Of a stretch of 64,000 nucleotides of DNA, positions 1-9,343 are shown one piece after another (within the stretch, counting starts at the first letter, position 1; the number at the start of each line of letters is the position of its first letter). This stretch comes from Paracoccus sp. IB05 (GTDB taxonomy: Bacteria; Pseudomonadota; Alphaproteobacteria; Rhodobacterales; Rhodobacteraceae), in contig NZ_JAEFCF010000021.1 in NCBI RefSeq assembly GCF_016405985.1, forward strand, positions 1 to 64,000, given 5' to 3'. A program made the translations under genes and the position numbers. Under the pieces are notes generated by a model. It did no database searches. It was not told the origin of the DNA and was given only the letters and a program-made list of their open reading frames with translations.

Positions 1-380
1 GTGAAGCCGGCGACAATATCGGCGCGCTGCTGCGCGGCGTCGACCGTGACGGCGTTGAGCGTGGTCAGGTTCTGTGCAAGCCGAAATCGGTTCTGCCGCA
101 CACCACTTTCGAGGCAGAGGCCTATATCCTCACCAAGGAAGAGGGTGGCCGTCACACGCCGTTCTTCGCGAACTACCGTCCGCAGTTCTACTTCCGCACC
201 ACGGATGTGACCGGCATGGTCAAGCTTCCGGAAGGCACCGAAATGGTGATGCCGGGCGACAACCTGAAGTTCGAAGTCGAACTGATCGCGCCGATCGCCA
301 TGGAAGAGAAGCTGCGCTTCGCAATCCGCGAAGGCGGCCGCACCGTTGGTGCAGGCGTCGTTGCCAAAATCATCAAGTGA
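1..380 (+). CDS. tuf: Elongation factor Tu, C-terminal part (5' truncated by window)
   Basis: The frame opens at base 3 and gives the last 125 residues of EF-Tu, the GTPase that carries aminoacyl-tRNA to the ribosomal A site. Visible motifs are [22 protein letters not shown] and [15 protein letters not shown], which belong to the end of domain 2 and to domain 3; the GTP-binding domain lies upstream of the window. A strong hairpin terminator follows the TGA. The position directly before rpsJ is the usual end of the str operon. Alphaproteobacteria often have two tuf copies; only one is in view. Confidence 0.97.
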   Translation, partial: EAGDNIGALLRGVDRDGVERGQVLCKPKSVLPHTTFEAEAYILTKEEGGRHTPFFANYRPQFYFRTTDVTGMVKLPEGTEMVMPGDNLKFEVELIAPIAMEEKLRFAIREGGRTVGAGVVAKIIK

Positions 381-405
381 TCTGAAGCCTTCGGGCTTTT
401 GATCC

Positions 406-433
406 AAAGGCCGCCCTTCGGGGCGGCCTTTTT
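406..433 (+). terminator. Rho-independent terminator of tuf
   Basis: The inverted repeat AAGGCCGCCC-TTCG-GGGCGGCCTT is followed by a T run. It starts 25 bases after the tuf stop and separates the str operon from the S10 genes. Confidence 0.9.
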
Positions 434-442
434 CCGTGGAAC

Positions 443-517
443 GCTCCGCGGGGAGTATTTGGATCAAGAGGAAGCCGGAATTTCCTCTTGATCCAAATAC
501 TCCCGCCGGAGGCATCC
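443..517. repeat. Dispersed inverted repeat, type A (copy A1)
   Basis: A perfect 23-bp inverted repeat: arm 451-473 (starts GGGAGTATTTGGATCAAGAG) pairs with 482-504 around an 8-base loop. The pairing continues imperfectly outward into CTCCGC (443-448) and GCCGGAG (505-511). The same arm type recurs near 33890. Part of a five-locus family in this window. Confidence 0.85.
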
Positions 518-768
518 GACTGAGATCAGAGACGAAGGTGCAGGAAGAGGGCACAGCCTCTTCAGGTGTTTTCGGGGTTTCGCAGGGCATAGGCCTTGAT
601 TTCCTCGGGCTTTGGTGCAAAAGGGGCGCGCGGCGCTGGAAAGTGCCGTCTGCCTGATTCTTCGGGCGGGCCGTTTGTTCCGCCCGTTCAGAGAAAAAGA
701 CCGTCAACATGTGAACCTATCGGATGCGGCCATCCTGGCCTCATCATGACGTTCCGAAGGAAGAAGCA
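518..768 (+). other. Leader region upstream of rpsJ
   Basis: About 250 bases without a convincing gene. Two hairpins can be drawn: GAAGAG/CTCTTC at 544-563, and CGGGCGG (663-669) with CCGCCCG (680-686). The promoter of the S10 genes should lie here, since the tuf terminator precedes it, but no clear -35/-10 pair was found. AAGGAAG at about 758-764 is the rpsJ ribosome binding site. Confidence 0.5.
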
Positions 769-1077
769 ATGCAAGGTCAGACCATTCGCATCCGCCTCAA
801 GGCCTTCGATTACCGCGTGCTGGATGCCAGCACCCAGGAAATCGTTTCCACGGCCAAGCGCACCGGTGCAGAAGTCCGCGGGCCGATCCCGCTGCCGAAC
901 AAAATCGAGAAATTCACGGTTCTGCGTGGTCCGCATATCGACAAGAAGTCGCGCGACCAGTGGGAGATCCGTACCCATAAGCGTCTTCTCGACATCGTCA
1001 ATCCGACCCCCCAGACCGTGGACGCGCTGATGAAGCTCGACCTCGCCGCTGGCGTGGATGTCGAGATCAAGGTGTAA
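769..1077 (+). CDS. rpsJ: 30S ribosomal protein S10
   Basis: 102 residues, beginning [19 protein letters not shown], the usual length and start for S10 of the 30S head. The conserved [19 protein letters not shown] and [14 protein letters not shown] segments are present. The ATG at 769 is chosen over an in-frame ATG at 724 because it matches the family start and has AAGGAAG just upstream. S10 also acts in NusB-dependent antitermination. First gene of the S10 set; rplC follows after 10 bases. Confidence 0.98.
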   Translation: MQGQTIRIRLKAFDYRVLDASTQEIVSTAKRTGAEVRGPIPLPNKIEKFTVLRGPHIDKKSRDQWEIRTHKRLLDIVNPTPQTVDALMKLDLAAGVDVEIKV

Positions 1078-1087
1078 GGGGGCAAAA

Positions 1088-1813
1088 ATGCGTTCCGGTA
1101 TTATCGCAAAGAAGCTGGGCATGACCCGGCTGTTCCTGGAAGACGGCAAGCAGATCCCGGTCACGGTGCTGCAGCTTGACGCCCTTCAGGTCGTGGCAAA
1201 CCGCACCGACGACGTTGACGGCTATACCGCTGTTCAGCTCGGCGCCGGCACTGCCAAGGTTTCGCGCACCACTGCCGCGCAGCGTGGCCATTTCGCGAAA
1301 GCGAATGTCGCCCCCAAGCGCAAGCTGGTCGAGTTCCGCGTCTCGCCTGACAACCTGATCGAAGTGGGCGCCGAAATCTCGGCCGAGCACTACGTTTCGG
1401 GCCAGTTCGTCGACGTCGCCGGCACCTCGCTTGGTAAAGGCTTCCAGGGTGCGATGAAGCGTCACAACTTCGGCGGTCTTCGCGCGTCGCACGGTGTGTC
1501 GGTTTCGCACCGTTCGCACGGTTCGACCGGCCAGTGCCAGGACCCCGGCAAGGTGTTCAAAGGCAAGAAAATGGCTGGCCATATGGGGGCCGTTCGCGTG
1601 ACCACCCAGAACCTGCAGGTCGTCAAGACCGATGCAGAGCGTGGCCTGATCCTCGTCAAGGGCGCTGTCCCCGGTTCGGCCGGTGGCTGGGTCACTGTCA
1701 AGGATGCCGTGAAAAAAGCTCCGCATGCTGATGCACCGCGTCCGGCGGCGATCCGCTCGGCGGCTGCAGCTGCTGCTCCGGCTGTGGAAGCAGTCGAAGG
1801 GGGTGAAGCATGA
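1088..1813 (+). CDS. rplC: 50S ribosomal protein L3
   Basis: 241 residues, starting [16 protein letters not shown]. It carries the conserved loop [17 protein letters not shown], which reaches the peptidyl transferase centre; a Gln here is the PrmB methylation site in E. coli. The protein is about 30 residues longer than the E. coli form because of an Ala/Pro-rich tail after residue 210, a pattern I associate with alphaproteobacterial L3. The ATG at 1088 is preceded by AAGGGGG. Its stop overlaps the rplD start as ATGA. Confidence 0.98.
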   Translation: MRSGIIAKKLGMTRLFLEDGKQIPVTVLQLDALQVVANRTDDVDGYTAVQLGAGTAKVSRTTAAQRGHFAKANVAPKRKLVEFRVSPDNLIEVGAEISAEHYVSGQFVDVAGTSLGKGFQGAMKRHNFGGLRASHGVSVSHRSHGSTGQCQDPGKVFKGKKMAGHMGAVRVTTQNLQVVKTDAERGLILVKGAVPGSAGGWVTVKDAVKKAPHADAPRPAAIRSAAAAAAPAVEAVEGGEA

Positions 1814-2430
1814 AACTCGATGTGATCAAACTCGACGGCGACAAAGCCGGTTCGGTTGACCTGAACGAAGCGCTGTTCGGCCTCGAGCCGCGCGCCGACA
1901 TTCTGCACCGTGTGGTCCGCTGGCAGCGTGCGAAAGCACAGGCCGGTACCCATTCGACGCTGGGTAAATCGGATGTCAGCTACTCGACCAAGAAGATCTA
2001 CAAGCAAAAAGGCACCGGCGGCGCACGTCACGGGTCCAAGAAAGCTCCGATCTTCCGTCACGGTGGTGTCTATAAGGGCCCGCAGCCCCGCAGCCACGCC
2101 CATGACCTGCCGAAGAAGTTCCGTGCGCTCGGTCTGCGTCACGCGCTTTCGGCCAAGGCCAAAGCCGGCGAACTGGTGATCCTCGACAGCCTCGCGCTGG
2201 CCGATGCGAAAACCGGTCTTCTGGCCAAAACCCTGGGCGAGCGTGGCTGGAAACGCGTTCTGGTCATCGATGGTGCAACGGTTGATGCGAATTTCGCACT
2301 GGCTGCGCGTAATATCGAAGGCGTGGACGTGCTCCCGACCATCGGCGCCAATGTCTATGATATCCTGAAGCGTGACACGCTCGTGATCACCAAAGCAGGT
2401 ATCGAAGCTCTGGAGGCTCGCCTGAAATGA
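1810..2430 (+). CDS. rplD: 50S ribosomal protein L4
   Basis: 206 residues of L4, a large-subunit assembly protein that lines the exit tunnel. The tunnel-loop motif [20 protein letters not shown] is intact. In gammaproteobacteria L4 represses its own operon; no matching leader structure is evident here. Both ends overlap neighbours by four bases (ATGA with rplC and with rplW), which implies translational coupling. Confidence 0.98.
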   Translation: MKLDVIKLDGDKAGSVDLNEALFGLEPRADILHRVVRWQRAKAQAGTHSTLGKSDVSYSTKKIYKQKGTGGARHGSKKAPIFRHGGVYKGPQPRSHAHDLPKKFRALGLRHALSAKAKAGELVILDSLALADAKTGLLAKTLGERGWKRVLVIDGATVDANFALAARNIEGVDVLPTIGANVYDILKRDTLVITKAGIEALEARLK

Positions 2431-2723
2431 GCGCGAAACCCGAACATTACGACGTGATCCGCAAGCCGGTCATCACCGAGAAAGCCACTATGGCCTCGGA
2501 AAATGGCGCGGTTGTGTTCCAGGTTGCGATGGCATCGACCAAGCCGCAGATCAAAGAGGCCGTTGAGGCTGTCTTTGGCGTCAAGGTCAAAGCCGTCAAT
2601 ACCACCATCACCAAAGGCAAGGCCAAGCGTTTCCGCGGCCGCGCCGGTGAGCGTTCGGACGTGAAAAAGGCCTATGTGACCCTCGAAGAGGGCAACACGA
2701 TCGACGTGTCGACCGGCCTCTGA
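2427..2723 (+). CDS. rplW: 50S ribosomal protein L23
   Basis: 98 residues, beginning [21 protein letters not shown]23 sits at the tunnel exit and docks trigger factor and SRP. The [24 protein letters not shown] segment is typical. The start overlaps the rplD stop (ATGA). Unusually, a terminator and an unrelated gene follow instead of rplB. Confidence 0.98.
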   Translation: MSAKPEHYDVIRKPVITEKATMASENGAVVFQVAMASTKPQIKEAVEAVFGVKVKAVNTTITKGKAKRFRGRAGERSDVKKAYVTLEEGNTIDVSTGL

Positions 2724-2745
2724 TCGTCAGATCCCCTGAACCGGA

Positions 2746-2774
2746 AAAGCCCCTGCGAAAGCGGGGGCTTTTTC
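2746..2774 (+). terminator. Terminator after rplW, inside the S10 gene set
   Basis: AAAAGCCCCTGC-GAAA-GCGGGGGCTTTTTCC is a strong GC-rich hairpin with a T tract, 23 bases after the rplW stop. It would end the rpsJ-rplC-rplD-rplW transcript before rplB. Confidence 0.88.
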
Positions 2775-3019
2775 CTTTGCGGGGCCGGGCATTGAGAAAA
2801 GGGGCTCAGGGCTGCAGGCGGTGCCGGCGGTCTCTGGCCCGCTGCCGGTACGACCAGGTCGCGCGGGCGGGCCTTCTGGTGGCCTGGCAGGGGTGGTGAC
2901 GCCATTTGTCAACCAGGGGATACCTGCATTGAAGCCGCGCATAAGCGGAGGCACAAAGCCAAGGTGCCGGAGACGCGTCACCGTGACGCCCGGAGCCGCC
3001 TGACAAAACCGGAGAGACC

Positions 3020-3532
3020 ATGTCGCCGTCAAAAACCGCCATTGCGGCAACCTGCCTTGCCCTGCTGCCCTTCTCTGGGAATGCCTTTACGGTCTCCAGC
3101 GAGACCAGGGATTTCCTCGTCAGCGGCGGCGAGGCCGTGACCGGCAACCCTGTCGGGATCCAGGCTGAGAACCAGTGCTACCCGGCGAGTGATGACTTCT
3201 CGGCCCCCGGCAAGATCCTCGCTGATGGCGACTGGGTGGTGACCAGCGAGGTTTCGTTCTATGACTTTGAACTGGTCAGCTTTGCCGCTATCGCCACGCC
3301 CAAAGACGGTGGTGGCTGTGAGTTCTTCGATGGCAGGATCGCGGTCTGGAAAGATGGCGCCTTTGTCGCGCTGATCGAAGAGGGGGTCGCCGACCAGCTG
3401 CTGATCGGCCATATCCGCCCCGTCGACGGCACCGTGGTCGAGATCGGCAGCGGCGCGGCGCAGCCCGACACTGTGGGATATATCGCTTATGACGCGGCGA
3501 CCGAAGAGCTCTTCGTCACCGCGCAGCGCTAG
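3020..3532 (+). CDS. Secreted protein of unknown function, inserted between rplW and rplB
   Basis: 170 residues. An N-terminal signal peptide is clear: Lys5, then a hydrophobic stretch AIAATCLALLPFSG, with likely cleavage after GNA (about residue 22). The mature part is acidic, with two Cys (NQCYPASDD and GGGCEFFDG) that could form a disulfide in the periplasm. No domain was recognised. GGAGAG lies 6-8 bases before the ATG. It has a terminator on each side, so it is probably its own transcription unit. Confidence 0.75.
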   Translation: MSPSKTAIAATCLALLPFSGNAFTVSSETRDFLVSGGEAVTGNPVGIQAENQCYPASDDFSAPGKILADGDWVVTSEVSFYDFELVSFAAIATPKDGGGCEFFDGRIAVWKDGAFVALIEEGVADQLLIGHIRPVDGTVVEIGSGAAQPDTVGYIAYDAATEELFVTAQR

Positions 3533-3609
3533 GGCGGGGCAGGGGGAGCGGAAAAAGCGCACAGAGCGGTTGCCGCCCCAACTTCTTTCTGTTACCAGCC
3601 CTCCATCCC

Positions 3610-3640
3610 AAAGCCCCCGGATTCGTCCGGGGGTCTTTGG
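3610..3640 (+). terminator. Terminator between the inserted gene and rplB
   Basis: AAGCCCCCGGA-TTCG-TCCGGGGGTCTTT is followed by GGTTTT. It closes the 3020-3532 unit; rplB must then start from a promoter between here and 3787, for which no clear sequence was found. Confidence 0.8.
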
Positions 3641-3786
3641 TTTTGCCGACCTCTTTCACCTGAAGGGGCAAGGCAACTCAGCCGGGGATCTTCGGAGCCC
3701 TTAACCCCGGGCCGAAAAGCCACCTTCAGATCGCAAGATCAGCGGGCGGCACTTATGGCCCATGAAGCAAACGGAAGACAGAGAAC

Positions 3787-4626
3787 ATGGCACTCAGGTC
3801 TTATAAACCTACGACGCCAGGCCAGCGCGGGCTGGTTCTGATCGACCGTTCGGAGCTGTGGAAGGGCCGCCCTGTTAAAGCGCTGACCGAAGGTCTGCGT
3901 AAACATGGTGGTCGGAACAATACCGGACGGATTACTGTGCGCCACCAGGGCGGCGGGGCAAAGCGCCTCTACCGCATCGTGGATTTCAAACGCGCAAAAT
4001 GGGATGTCGCCGCGACCGTCGAACGGATCGAATACGACCCCAACCGCACCGCATTCATCGCGCTGGTGCGCTATGCTGACGGCGAGCAGGCCTATATCCT
4101 CGCGCCCCAGCGTCTTGCCGTTGGTGACTCTGTTGTCGCCGGCGCCAAAGTCGACGTGAAGCCCGGCAATGCGATGCCTTTCTCGGGCATGCCGATCGGT
4201 ACCATCGTGCACAACGTGGAACTGAAAGCCGGCAAAGGTGGTCAGCTGGCTCGCGCCGCAGGCACCTACGCACAATTCGTCGGTCGTGACGGCTCCTATG
4301 CGCAGATCCGCCTCTCGTCGGGCGAACTGCGTCTGGTCCGTCAGGAATGCATGGCAACCATCGGTGCCGTGTCGAACCCCGACAACTCGAACCAGAACTT
4401 CGGTAAAGCCGGTCGTATGCGCCACAAGGGCGTGCGTCCGACTGTCCGCGGCGTCTCGATGAACCCGATCGACCACCCGCATGGTGGTGGTGAAGGCCGG
4501 ACCTCCGGTGGTCGTCACCCGGTTACGCCCTGGGGCAAACCCACCAAGGGCGCCCGTACGCGCACCAACTCGACGACGGACAAATACATTGTCCGCTCGC
4601 GTCACGCCAAGAAGAAAGGGCGCTGA
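3787..4626 (+). CDS. rplB: 50S ribosomal protein L2
   Basis: 279 residues. L2 is a core protein needed for subunit joining and peptidyl transfer. The conserved HPHGGGEG motif, with the His important for activity in E. coli, lies at about residues 230-237. The start [15 protein letters not shown] is the family start. The gene begins a new run rplB-rpsS-rplV-rpsC-rplP with very tight spacing. Confidence 0.98.
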   Translation: MALRSYKPTTPGQRGLVLIDRSELWKGRPVKALTEGLRKHGGRNNTGRITVRHQGGGAKRLYRIVDFKRAKWDVAATVERIEYDPNRTAFIALVRYADGEQAYILAPQRLAVGDSVVAGAKVDVKPGNAMPFSGMPIGTIVHNVELKAGKGGQLARAAGTYAQFVGRDGSYAQIRLSSGELRLVRQECMATIGAVSNPDNSNQNFGKAGRMRHKGVRPTVRGVSMNPIDHPHGGGEGRTSGGRHPVTPWGKPTKGARTRTNSTTDKYIVRSRHAKKKGR

Positions 4627-4629
4627 TCC

Positions 4630-4908
4630 ATGGCACGTTCCATCTGGAAAGGCCCGTTTGTCGATGGCTATGTCCTGAAAAAGGCAGAAGCGTCGCGCGC
4701 GTCGGGCAAGAACGAAGTGATCAAGATCTGGTCGCGCCGTTCCACCATCCTGCCGCAATTCGTCGGACTTACCTTCGGCGTCTATAACGGCAAAAAACAC
4801 GTTCCGGTCGCGGTGACCGAGGACATGATCGGCCAGAAATTCGGTGAATATTCGCCGACCCGTACCTATTACGGGCATGCTGCCGACAAAAAAGCCAAGA
4901 GGAAGTAA
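4630..4908 (+). CDS. rpsS: 30S ribosomal protein S19
   Basis: 92 residues, the normal length. It starts [20 protein letters not shown] and ends with the basic KKAKRK tail. S19 pairs with S13 in the 30S head and touches the A-site finger. Three bases separate it from rplB and three from rplV. Confidence 0.98.
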   Translation: MARSIWKGPFVDGYVLKKAEASRASGKNEVIKIWSRRSTILPQFVGLTFGVYNGKKHVPVAVTEDMIGQKFGEYSPTRTYYGHAADKKAKRK

Positions 4909-4911
4909 GCC

Positions 4912-5292
4912 ATGGGTAAGGAAAAGAATCCGCGCCGCGTGGCGGATAATGAGGCGATGGCCGTGGCACGTATGCTGCGCACCTCGCCCCAGAAACTCAA
5001 CCTCGTTGCGGGCCTGATCCGCGGCAAGAAAGTCGACAAGGCGCTGGCCGACCTGACCTTCTCCAAGCGTCGTATCGCTGGCGAAGTGAAGAAAGTCCTC
5101 CAATCCGCGATTGCCAATGCCGAGAACAACCATGGTCTCGACGTTGACAGCCTGATCGTGGCGGAAGCCTGGTGCGGCAAGAACCTGGTGATGAAGCGGG
5201 GCCGTCCGCGGGCTCGTGGTCGCTTCGGCAAAATCATGAAGCCGTTCAGCGAAATCACCATCAAGGTTCGTCAGTCCGGGGAGTCGGCATAA
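4912..5292 (+). CDS. rplV: 50S ribosomal protein L22
   Basis: 126 residues. L22 lines the exit tunnel; the beta-hairpin region [15 protein letters not shown] is present near residues 88-102. The macrolide-tunnel loop looks normal. Its TAA shares one base with the rpsC ATG (TAATG). Confidence 0.98.
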   Translation: MGKEKNPRRVADNEAMAVARMLRTSPQKLNLVAGLIRGKKVDKALADLTFSKRRIAGEVKKVLQSAIANAENNHGLDVDSLIVAEAWCGKNLVMKRGRPRARGRFGKIMKPFSEITIKVRQSGESA

Positions 5293-6017
5293 TGGGTCAG
5301 AAGGTCAATCCGATCGGCATGCGCCTTCAGGTCAACCGTACCTGGGACAGCCGCTGGTTCGCTGAATCGAAAGATTTCGGCAACCTGCTTCTGGAAGATC
5401 TCCGCATCCGTGAGTTCATCCACAAGGAAGCCAAACAGGCCGGCATCTCGAAAGTCGTCATCGAGCGTCCGCACCGCAAGTGCCGCGTGACCATCTACTC
5501 GGCGCGTCCGGGTGTGATCATCGGCAAAAAAGGCGCCGACATCGAGACGCTTCGCAAGAAGGTTGCGGCGTTCACCGCCTCGGACCTGCATCTGAACATC
5601 GTCGAAGTGCGCAAGCCCGAAGTCGATGCCCAGCTGGTGGCCGAGTCGATCGCACAACAGATGGAGCGTCGTGTGTCGTTCCGTCGTGCGATGAAGCGTG
5701 GCGTGCAGAACGCGATGCGCATGGGGGCCCTCGGCATCCGTGTGAACGTGGCTGGTCGTCTGGGTGGTGCGGAAATCGCGCGTACCGAATGGTACCGTGA
5801 AGGCCGTGTGCCGCTGCATACGCTTCGTGCTGACATCGACTATGCGCTGTCGGAAGCCGAAACCCCCTATGGGATCATCGGTGTGAAAGTCTGGATCTTC
5901 AAAGGCGAAATCCTTGAGCATGATCCGCAAGCCCACGATCGTCGCCTGGCAGAGGCAGCGGATGCTCCGGCACCCCGCGGTCCGCGCCGTGAGCGTGGCG
6001 ACCGTGAGCGCGCCTGA
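5292..6017 (+). CDS. rpsC: 30S ribosomal protein S3
   Basis: 241 residues starting [20 protein letters not shown]. The KH RNA-binding motif [14 protein letters not shown] lies at about residues 73-86, within the mRNA-entry face of the 30S head. The C-terminus is a charged tail [13 protein letters not shown]. The ATG overlapping the rplV stop is preferred to upstream in-frame starts because it fits the family. Confidence 0.98.
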   Translation: MGQKVNPIGMRLQVNRTWDSRWFAESKDFGNLLLEDLRIREFIHKEAKQAGISKVVIERPHRKCRVTIYSARPGVIIGKKGADIETLRKKVAAFTASDLHLNIVEVRKPEVDAQLVAESIAQQMERRVSFRRAMKRGVQNAMRMGALGIRVNVAGRLGGAEIARTEWYREGRVPLHTLRADIDYALSEAETPYGIIGVKVWIFKGEILEHDPQAHDRRLAEAADAPAPRGPRRERGDRERA

Positions 6018-6030
6018 GGAGTATTGAACA

Positions 6031-6444
6031 ATGCTGCAACCAAAGCGCACTAAATTCCGCAAGATGCACAAGGGCCGCATCAAGGGCGAAGCCAAAGGCG
6101 GCTCCACCCTGAACTTCGGCTCGTTTGCTCTGAAATCGACCGAACCCGAGCGCGTCACGGCGCGGCAGATCGAAGCGGCCCGCCGCGCGATCACCCGCCA
6201 CATGAAGCGTCAGGGCCGTGTCTGGATCCGTATCTTCCCGGATACCCCGGTTTCGGCAAAGCCGACCGAGGTCCGGATGGGGTCCGGTAAGGGCTCGGTC
6301 GATTACTGGGCCTGCAAGGTGAAGCCTGGCCGTATCATGTTCGAGATCGACGGTGTGAACGAGGAAATCGCTCGTGAAGCCCTGCGTCTTGGCGCGATGA
6401 AACTGCCGGTCACCTCGCGCATCGTGGCGCGTGAAGACTGGTAA
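6031..6444 (+). CDS. rplP: 50S ribosomal protein L16
   Basis: 137 residues starting [17 protein letters not shown]16 organises the A-site region of the 50S. The segment [13 protein letters not shown] is typical. A strong terminator and a minus-strand gene follow, so rpmC, the usual neighbour, is not co-transcribed directly. Confidence 0.98.
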   Translation: MLQPKRTKFRKMHKGRIKGEAKGGSTLNFGSFALKSTEPERVTARQIEAARRAITRHMKRQGRVWIRIFPDTPVSAKPTEVRMGSGKGSVDYWACKVKPGRIMFEIDGVNEEIAREALRLGAMKLPVTSRIVAREDW

Positions 6445-6470
6445 TCTGCCAGATCTTCGTGACAGAAACA

Positions 6471-6506
6471 AAAAGGCCCCCGGCGAGAGATCGCCGGGGG
6501 CCTTTT
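6471..6506 (+). terminator. Terminator after rplP
   Basis: AAAAGGCCCCCGGCGA-GAGA-TCGCCGGGGGCCTTTT is a 16-bp perfect stem. The A and T tracts on the two sides make it able to act on both strands, so it can also end the minus-strand gene at 6544-6888. Confidence 0.9.
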
Positions 6507-6543
6507 CCATGTGATATGGCTTTATCCGTGGTCTGCCCGGGCG

Positions 6544-6888
6544 CTATTCGGCCTTGATCACATGCCAGACACCACCTTTGCCGTCTCCGGTCACATCACC
6601 TGCCTTTTTATCTCCGATATAGAAATAGGCCGGCTTGCCGTCATAGGCCCATTGCATCGCGCCATCTTTGCGCGCAGCCATGGTCCAGCCTTCGCCCAGG
6701 GTTTCACCGGTTTTGGCGAGATAGGGCGGCCAGTTGGTGGCGCAGTCATCATAGCAACTGCTCTCCCCGCCTTTGTCATCATCATAGGTATAGAGCGTCA
6801 TCTTCGTCATTCCGGTCTCGGCCCGCACCATGCCCGCTGAGCTGAGCAGCAGGCAGGCGAGGGCGAGTGTTACGCGTGAAGTTTTCAT
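6544..6888 (-). CDS. Small secreted protein with COG4315-type repeats
   Basis: 114 residues with a signal peptide (MKTSRVTLALACLLLSSAG, cleavage probably after VRA). The mature part resembles the secreted-repeat family PF03640/COG4315: LYTYDDDKGGESSCYDDCATNWPPY, then AYDGKPAYFYIGDKKAGDVTG near the C-terminus. The two Cys (SSCYDDC) could form a disulfide. Function of the family is unknown. It lies antisense between rplP and rpmC, sharing the two-way terminator at 6471-6506. Confidence 0.8.
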   Translation of the reverse strand: MKTSRVTLALACLLLSSAGMVRAETGMTKMTLYTYDDDKGGESSCYDDCATNWPPYLAKTGETLGEGWTMAARKDGAMQWAYDGKPAYFYIGDKKAGDVTGDGKGGVWHVIKAE

Positions 6889-7237
6889 GATCAGTGCTCC
6901 CGAAAGAGGAATTCGACCGGCCGGACAGGCGACATGCCGTAAGGTGCAGCCTGCGGTGCGCGCAGGATGCGCCCGGTTGGCCCGGATGCGTAGTCACCTT
7001 TGCGAGACGGCAGGTGCGAACGGCTATCTCTGGCCGATGCGCGGGCGGTTCCGGACCGGCACGGCGGCAAAGGGCCCGCCGGAAGTTCTTTCTTGCCCTT
7101 TGGGTGGGGCTCCTGTATCAGGCCCCATCCACGGATCCGGGGCGACTCGGATTCGTTGATATTTCATTGATCCACCAGGTCAAAGGTCACCCGGCCAGAT
7201 GTCGGGGCCCTCTGGTGAATGTAAAAGGAAAAGGCGA
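6889..7237. other. Divergent intergenic region before rpmC
   Basis: 349 bases with no supported gene. It must contain the minus-strand promoter for the secreted protein and the plus-strand promoter for rpmC. A hairpin GGTGGGGC/GCCCCATC lies near 7103-7130. AAAGGAAAAGG (about 7223-7233) is the rpmC ribosome binding site. Confidence 0.5.
7093..7121 (+). promoter_or_regulatory. Promoter candidate for rpmC-rpsQ
   Basis: TTGCCC at 7093-7098, 17 bases, then TATCAG at 7116-7121. The spacing is ideal for a sigma-70 type promoter, and it lies after the rplP terminator and the inserted gene, where a new start is needed. It is judged only by motif and position. Confidence 0.5.
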
Positions 7238-7438
7238 ATGACCGCCAAAGAACTGACCGGGAAAACCCCGGACCAGCTGCGCGACAGCCTTGTTGCGCTC
7301 AAGAAAGAAGCCTTCAATCTGCGCTTCCAGCAAGCGACCAACCAGCTTGAGAACACCGCCCGCATGCGCACCGTGCGCCGCGAAGTGGCCCGTATCAAAA
7401 CCGTTCTCGGCCAAAAAGCCGCTGAAGCTGCGAAGTAA
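7238..7438 (+). CDS. rpmC: 50S ribosomal protein L29
   Basis: 66 residues starting [18 protein letters not shown], a two-helix protein at the tunnel exit next to L23. The ATG at 7238 fits the family and has AAGGAAAAGG upstream; an in-frame GTG or ATG further up would add a non-conserved tail. rpsQ follows 11 bases later. Confidence 0.97.
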   Translation: MTAKELTGKTPDQLRDSLVALKKEAFNLRFQQATNQLENTARMRTVRREVARIKTVLGQKAAEAAK

Positions 7439-7449
7439 GGATCAGACCC

Positions 7450-7683
7450 ATGCCGAAGCGCATCCTGACTGGCACCGTGACCTCCGACAAGAACGAGCAG
7501 ACCATCACTGTCTCGGTCGAGCGTCGTTTCAAGCACCCGCTGCTGCAGAAAACGGTCCGTAAGTCAAAGAAATACCGCGCCCATGACGCGGAAAACAAAT
7601 TCAAAGTGGGTGACACTGTTCGTATCGAAGAGTGTGCGCCGATTTCGAAGACGAAGCGTTGGACGGTGGTGGTCGAGGCCTGA
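7450..7683 (+). CDS. rpsQ: 30S ribosomal protein S17
   Basis: 77 residues, starting [19 protein letters not shown], a primary 16S-binding OB-fold protein. The [21 protein letters not shown] stretch is typical. An 88-base gap, wider than elsewhere in this run, separates it from rplN. Confidence 0.98.
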   Translation: MPKRILTGTVTSDKNEQTITVSVERRFKHPLLQKTVRKSKKYRAHDAENKFKVGDTVRIEECAPISKTKRWTVVVEA

Positions 7684-7771
7684 GCAATCAGCCCTCTCCA
7701 TACCGTTCAGCTACAACTGAGCGATACCCCGGGGCGGTTGATCGCTGTCCCCGAAGGTCGGGAGAAACCAA

Positions 7772-8140
7772 ATGATCCAGATGCAGACCAATCTGGATGT
7801 AGCTGATAACTCCGGCGCCCGCCGGGTTCAGTGCATCAAGGTTCTGGGCGGCTCGCACCGCCGCTACGCATCCGTGGGCGACATCATCGTGGTGTCGGTC
7901 AAGGAGGCGATTCCTAAAGGTCGCGTGAAGAAAGGTGACGTGCGTAAAGCCGTCGTCGTTCGCACCGCGAAAGAAGTTCGTCGTGAAGATGGCACCGCCA
8001 TCCGTTTCGACCGCAATGCTGCCGTCATCCTGAACAATCAGGGCGAGCCGGTCGGTACCCGTATCTTTGGGCCGGTGGTTCGTGAGCTGCGCGCGAAGAA
8101 CTTCATGAAGATCATCTCGCTGGCGCCGGAGGTGCTGTGA
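7772..8140 (+). CDS. rplN: 50S ribosomal protein L14
   Basis: 122 residues, the universal length, starting [20 protein letters not shown]14 forms an intersubunit bridge with 16S helix 44. It is the first gene of the spc set; GGAGAAA is just upstream. One base separates its TGA from the rplX ATG. Confidence 0.98.
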   Translation: MIQMQTNLDVADNSGARRVQCIKVLGGSHRRYASVGDIIVVSVKEAIPKGRVKKGDVRKAVVVRTAKEVRREDGTAIRFDRNAAVILNNQGEPVGTRIFGPVVRELRAKNFMKIISLAPEVL

Positions 8141-8141
8141 T

Positions 8142-8447
8142 ATGGCTGCTAAGCTGAAAAAAGGCGACACCGTCGTCGTTCTGACCGGCAAGGACAAGGG
8201 CAAGCAAGGCGAGATCTCGTCTGTTTCGCCGAAAGCCGGCAAAGCTGTGGTTGATGGTGTGAACATCGCGATCCGTCACACCAAGCAATCCGCAGGCAGC
8301 CAGGGCGGCCGCATCCCGAAAGCGATGCCGATCGACCTGTCGAACCTTGCGCTGCTCGACAAAAACGGCAAAGCGACCCGCGTTGGCTTCCGTGAGGAAG
8401 ACGGCAAGAAGATCCGCTTCGCCAAGACCACCGGGGAGGCTATCTGA
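8142..8447 (+). CDS. rplX: 50S ribosomal protein L24
   Basis: 101 residues with an N-terminal KOW motif ([19 protein letters not shown]). L24 starts 50S assembly on 23S domain I. Its TGA overlaps the rplE ATG by one base. Confidence 0.98.
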   Translation: MAAKLKKGDTVVVLTGKDKGKQGEISSVSPKAGKAVVDGVNIAIRHTKQSAGSQGGRIPKAMPIDLSNLALLDKNGKATRVGFREEDGKKIRFAKTTGEAI

Positions 8448-9007
8448 TGTCGGATAAAGCAACCTATACCCCGCGTCTGAAGGCCGAGTTCAAGTCGAAG
8501 ATCCGCGCCGCTCTGAAGGAAGAATTTTCCTATAAGAACGACATGCAGATCCCGCGTCTGGAAAAGATCGTCCTGAACATGGGCGTTGGTGAAGCGGTGA
8601 AAGACACCAAGAAGGTCAAACAGGCCTCCGAGGAGCTTTCGCTGATCGCCGGCCAGAAGGCCGTCATCACCAAGGCCAAGAAATCCATCGCAGGCTTCCG
8701 CGTTCGTGAAGAGATGCCGCTCGGCACCAAAGTCACGCTGCGCGGCGACAAGATGTATGAATTCCTTGATCGTCTGATCAACGTGGCCCTGCCGCGCGTC
8801 CGCGACTTCCGCGGCGTGAAAGGCACCTCGTTTGACGGCCATGGCAACTACGCCATGGGCTTGAAAGAGCACATCGTTTTCCCGGAAATCGAATTCGACA
8901 AAGTCGATGAGGTTCTGGGTATGGACATCATCATCTGCACGAACGCCAAGTCGGATGCCGAAGCAAAATCCCTGCTGAAGCATTTCAACATGCCGTTCAC
9001 GGCCTGA
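8447..9007 (+). CDS. rplE: 50S ribosomal protein L5
   Basis: 186 residues. L5 binds 5S rRNA and touches the P-site tRNA and S13. The segments [13 protein letters not shown] and [20 protein letters not shown] are diagnostic. Start chosen at the ATG overlapping the rplX stop (TGATG). Confidence 0.98.
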   Translation: MSDKATYTPRLKAEFKSKIRAALKEEFSYKNDMQIPRLEKIVLNMGVGEAVKDTKKVKQASEELSLIAGQKAVITKAKKSIAGFRVREEMPLGTKVTLRGDKMYEFLDRLINVALPRVRDFRGVKGTSFDGHGNYAMGLKEHIVFPEIEFDKVDEVLGMDIIICTNAKSDAEAKSLLKHFNMPFTA

Positions 9008-9025
9008 TCGCGAGGAACCTGAAAC

Positions 9026-9331
9026 ATGGCTAAGAAATCCATGGTGAACCGCGAAGTGAAGCGCGAGAAGCTGACGGCTCGTCATGCTGTCAAGCGCGCT
9101 GCACTCAAGGCGGTGATCAATGACCAAGAGAAGCCGATTGAAGAGCGCTTTGCAGCGACTCTGAAACTGGCTGAGATGCCCCGCAACTCTTCGGCTGTGC
9201 GCATGCACAACCGTTGCCAGCTGACGGGTCGTCCGCATGCTTACTACCGTAAGCTGAAACTGTCGCGGATCAAGCTGCGTGACCTGGCCTCGTTCGGCCA
9301 GATCCCGGGCATGGTCAAGTCGAGCTGGTAA
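9026..9331 (+). CDS. rpsN: 30S ribosomal protein S14 (zinc-free long form)
   Basis: 101 residues. It lacks the paired CXXC motifs of the short zinc form and has the long-form C-terminus [14 protein letters not shown]14 sits in the 30S head next to S3 and S10. GCGAGGAACC precedes the ATG. Confidence 0.98.
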   Translation: MAKKSMVNREVKREKLTARHAVKRAALKAVINDQEKPIEERFAATLKLAEMPRNSSAVRMHNRCQLTGRPHAYYRKLKLSRIKLRDLASFGQIPGMVKSSW

Positions 9332-9343
9332 GGGAGAGAGCAG

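Noticed and set aside
518-768. L4-type autoregulatory leader of the S10 operon
   Set aside because: The hairpins seen do not match the known gammaproteobacterial leader and could be chance structures in GC-rich DNA.
6894-7241. 115-codon plus-strand frame before rpmC
   Set aside because: Composition is Arg/Gly/Pro-rich, no family match, and it covers the promoter and ribosome binding site of rpmC.
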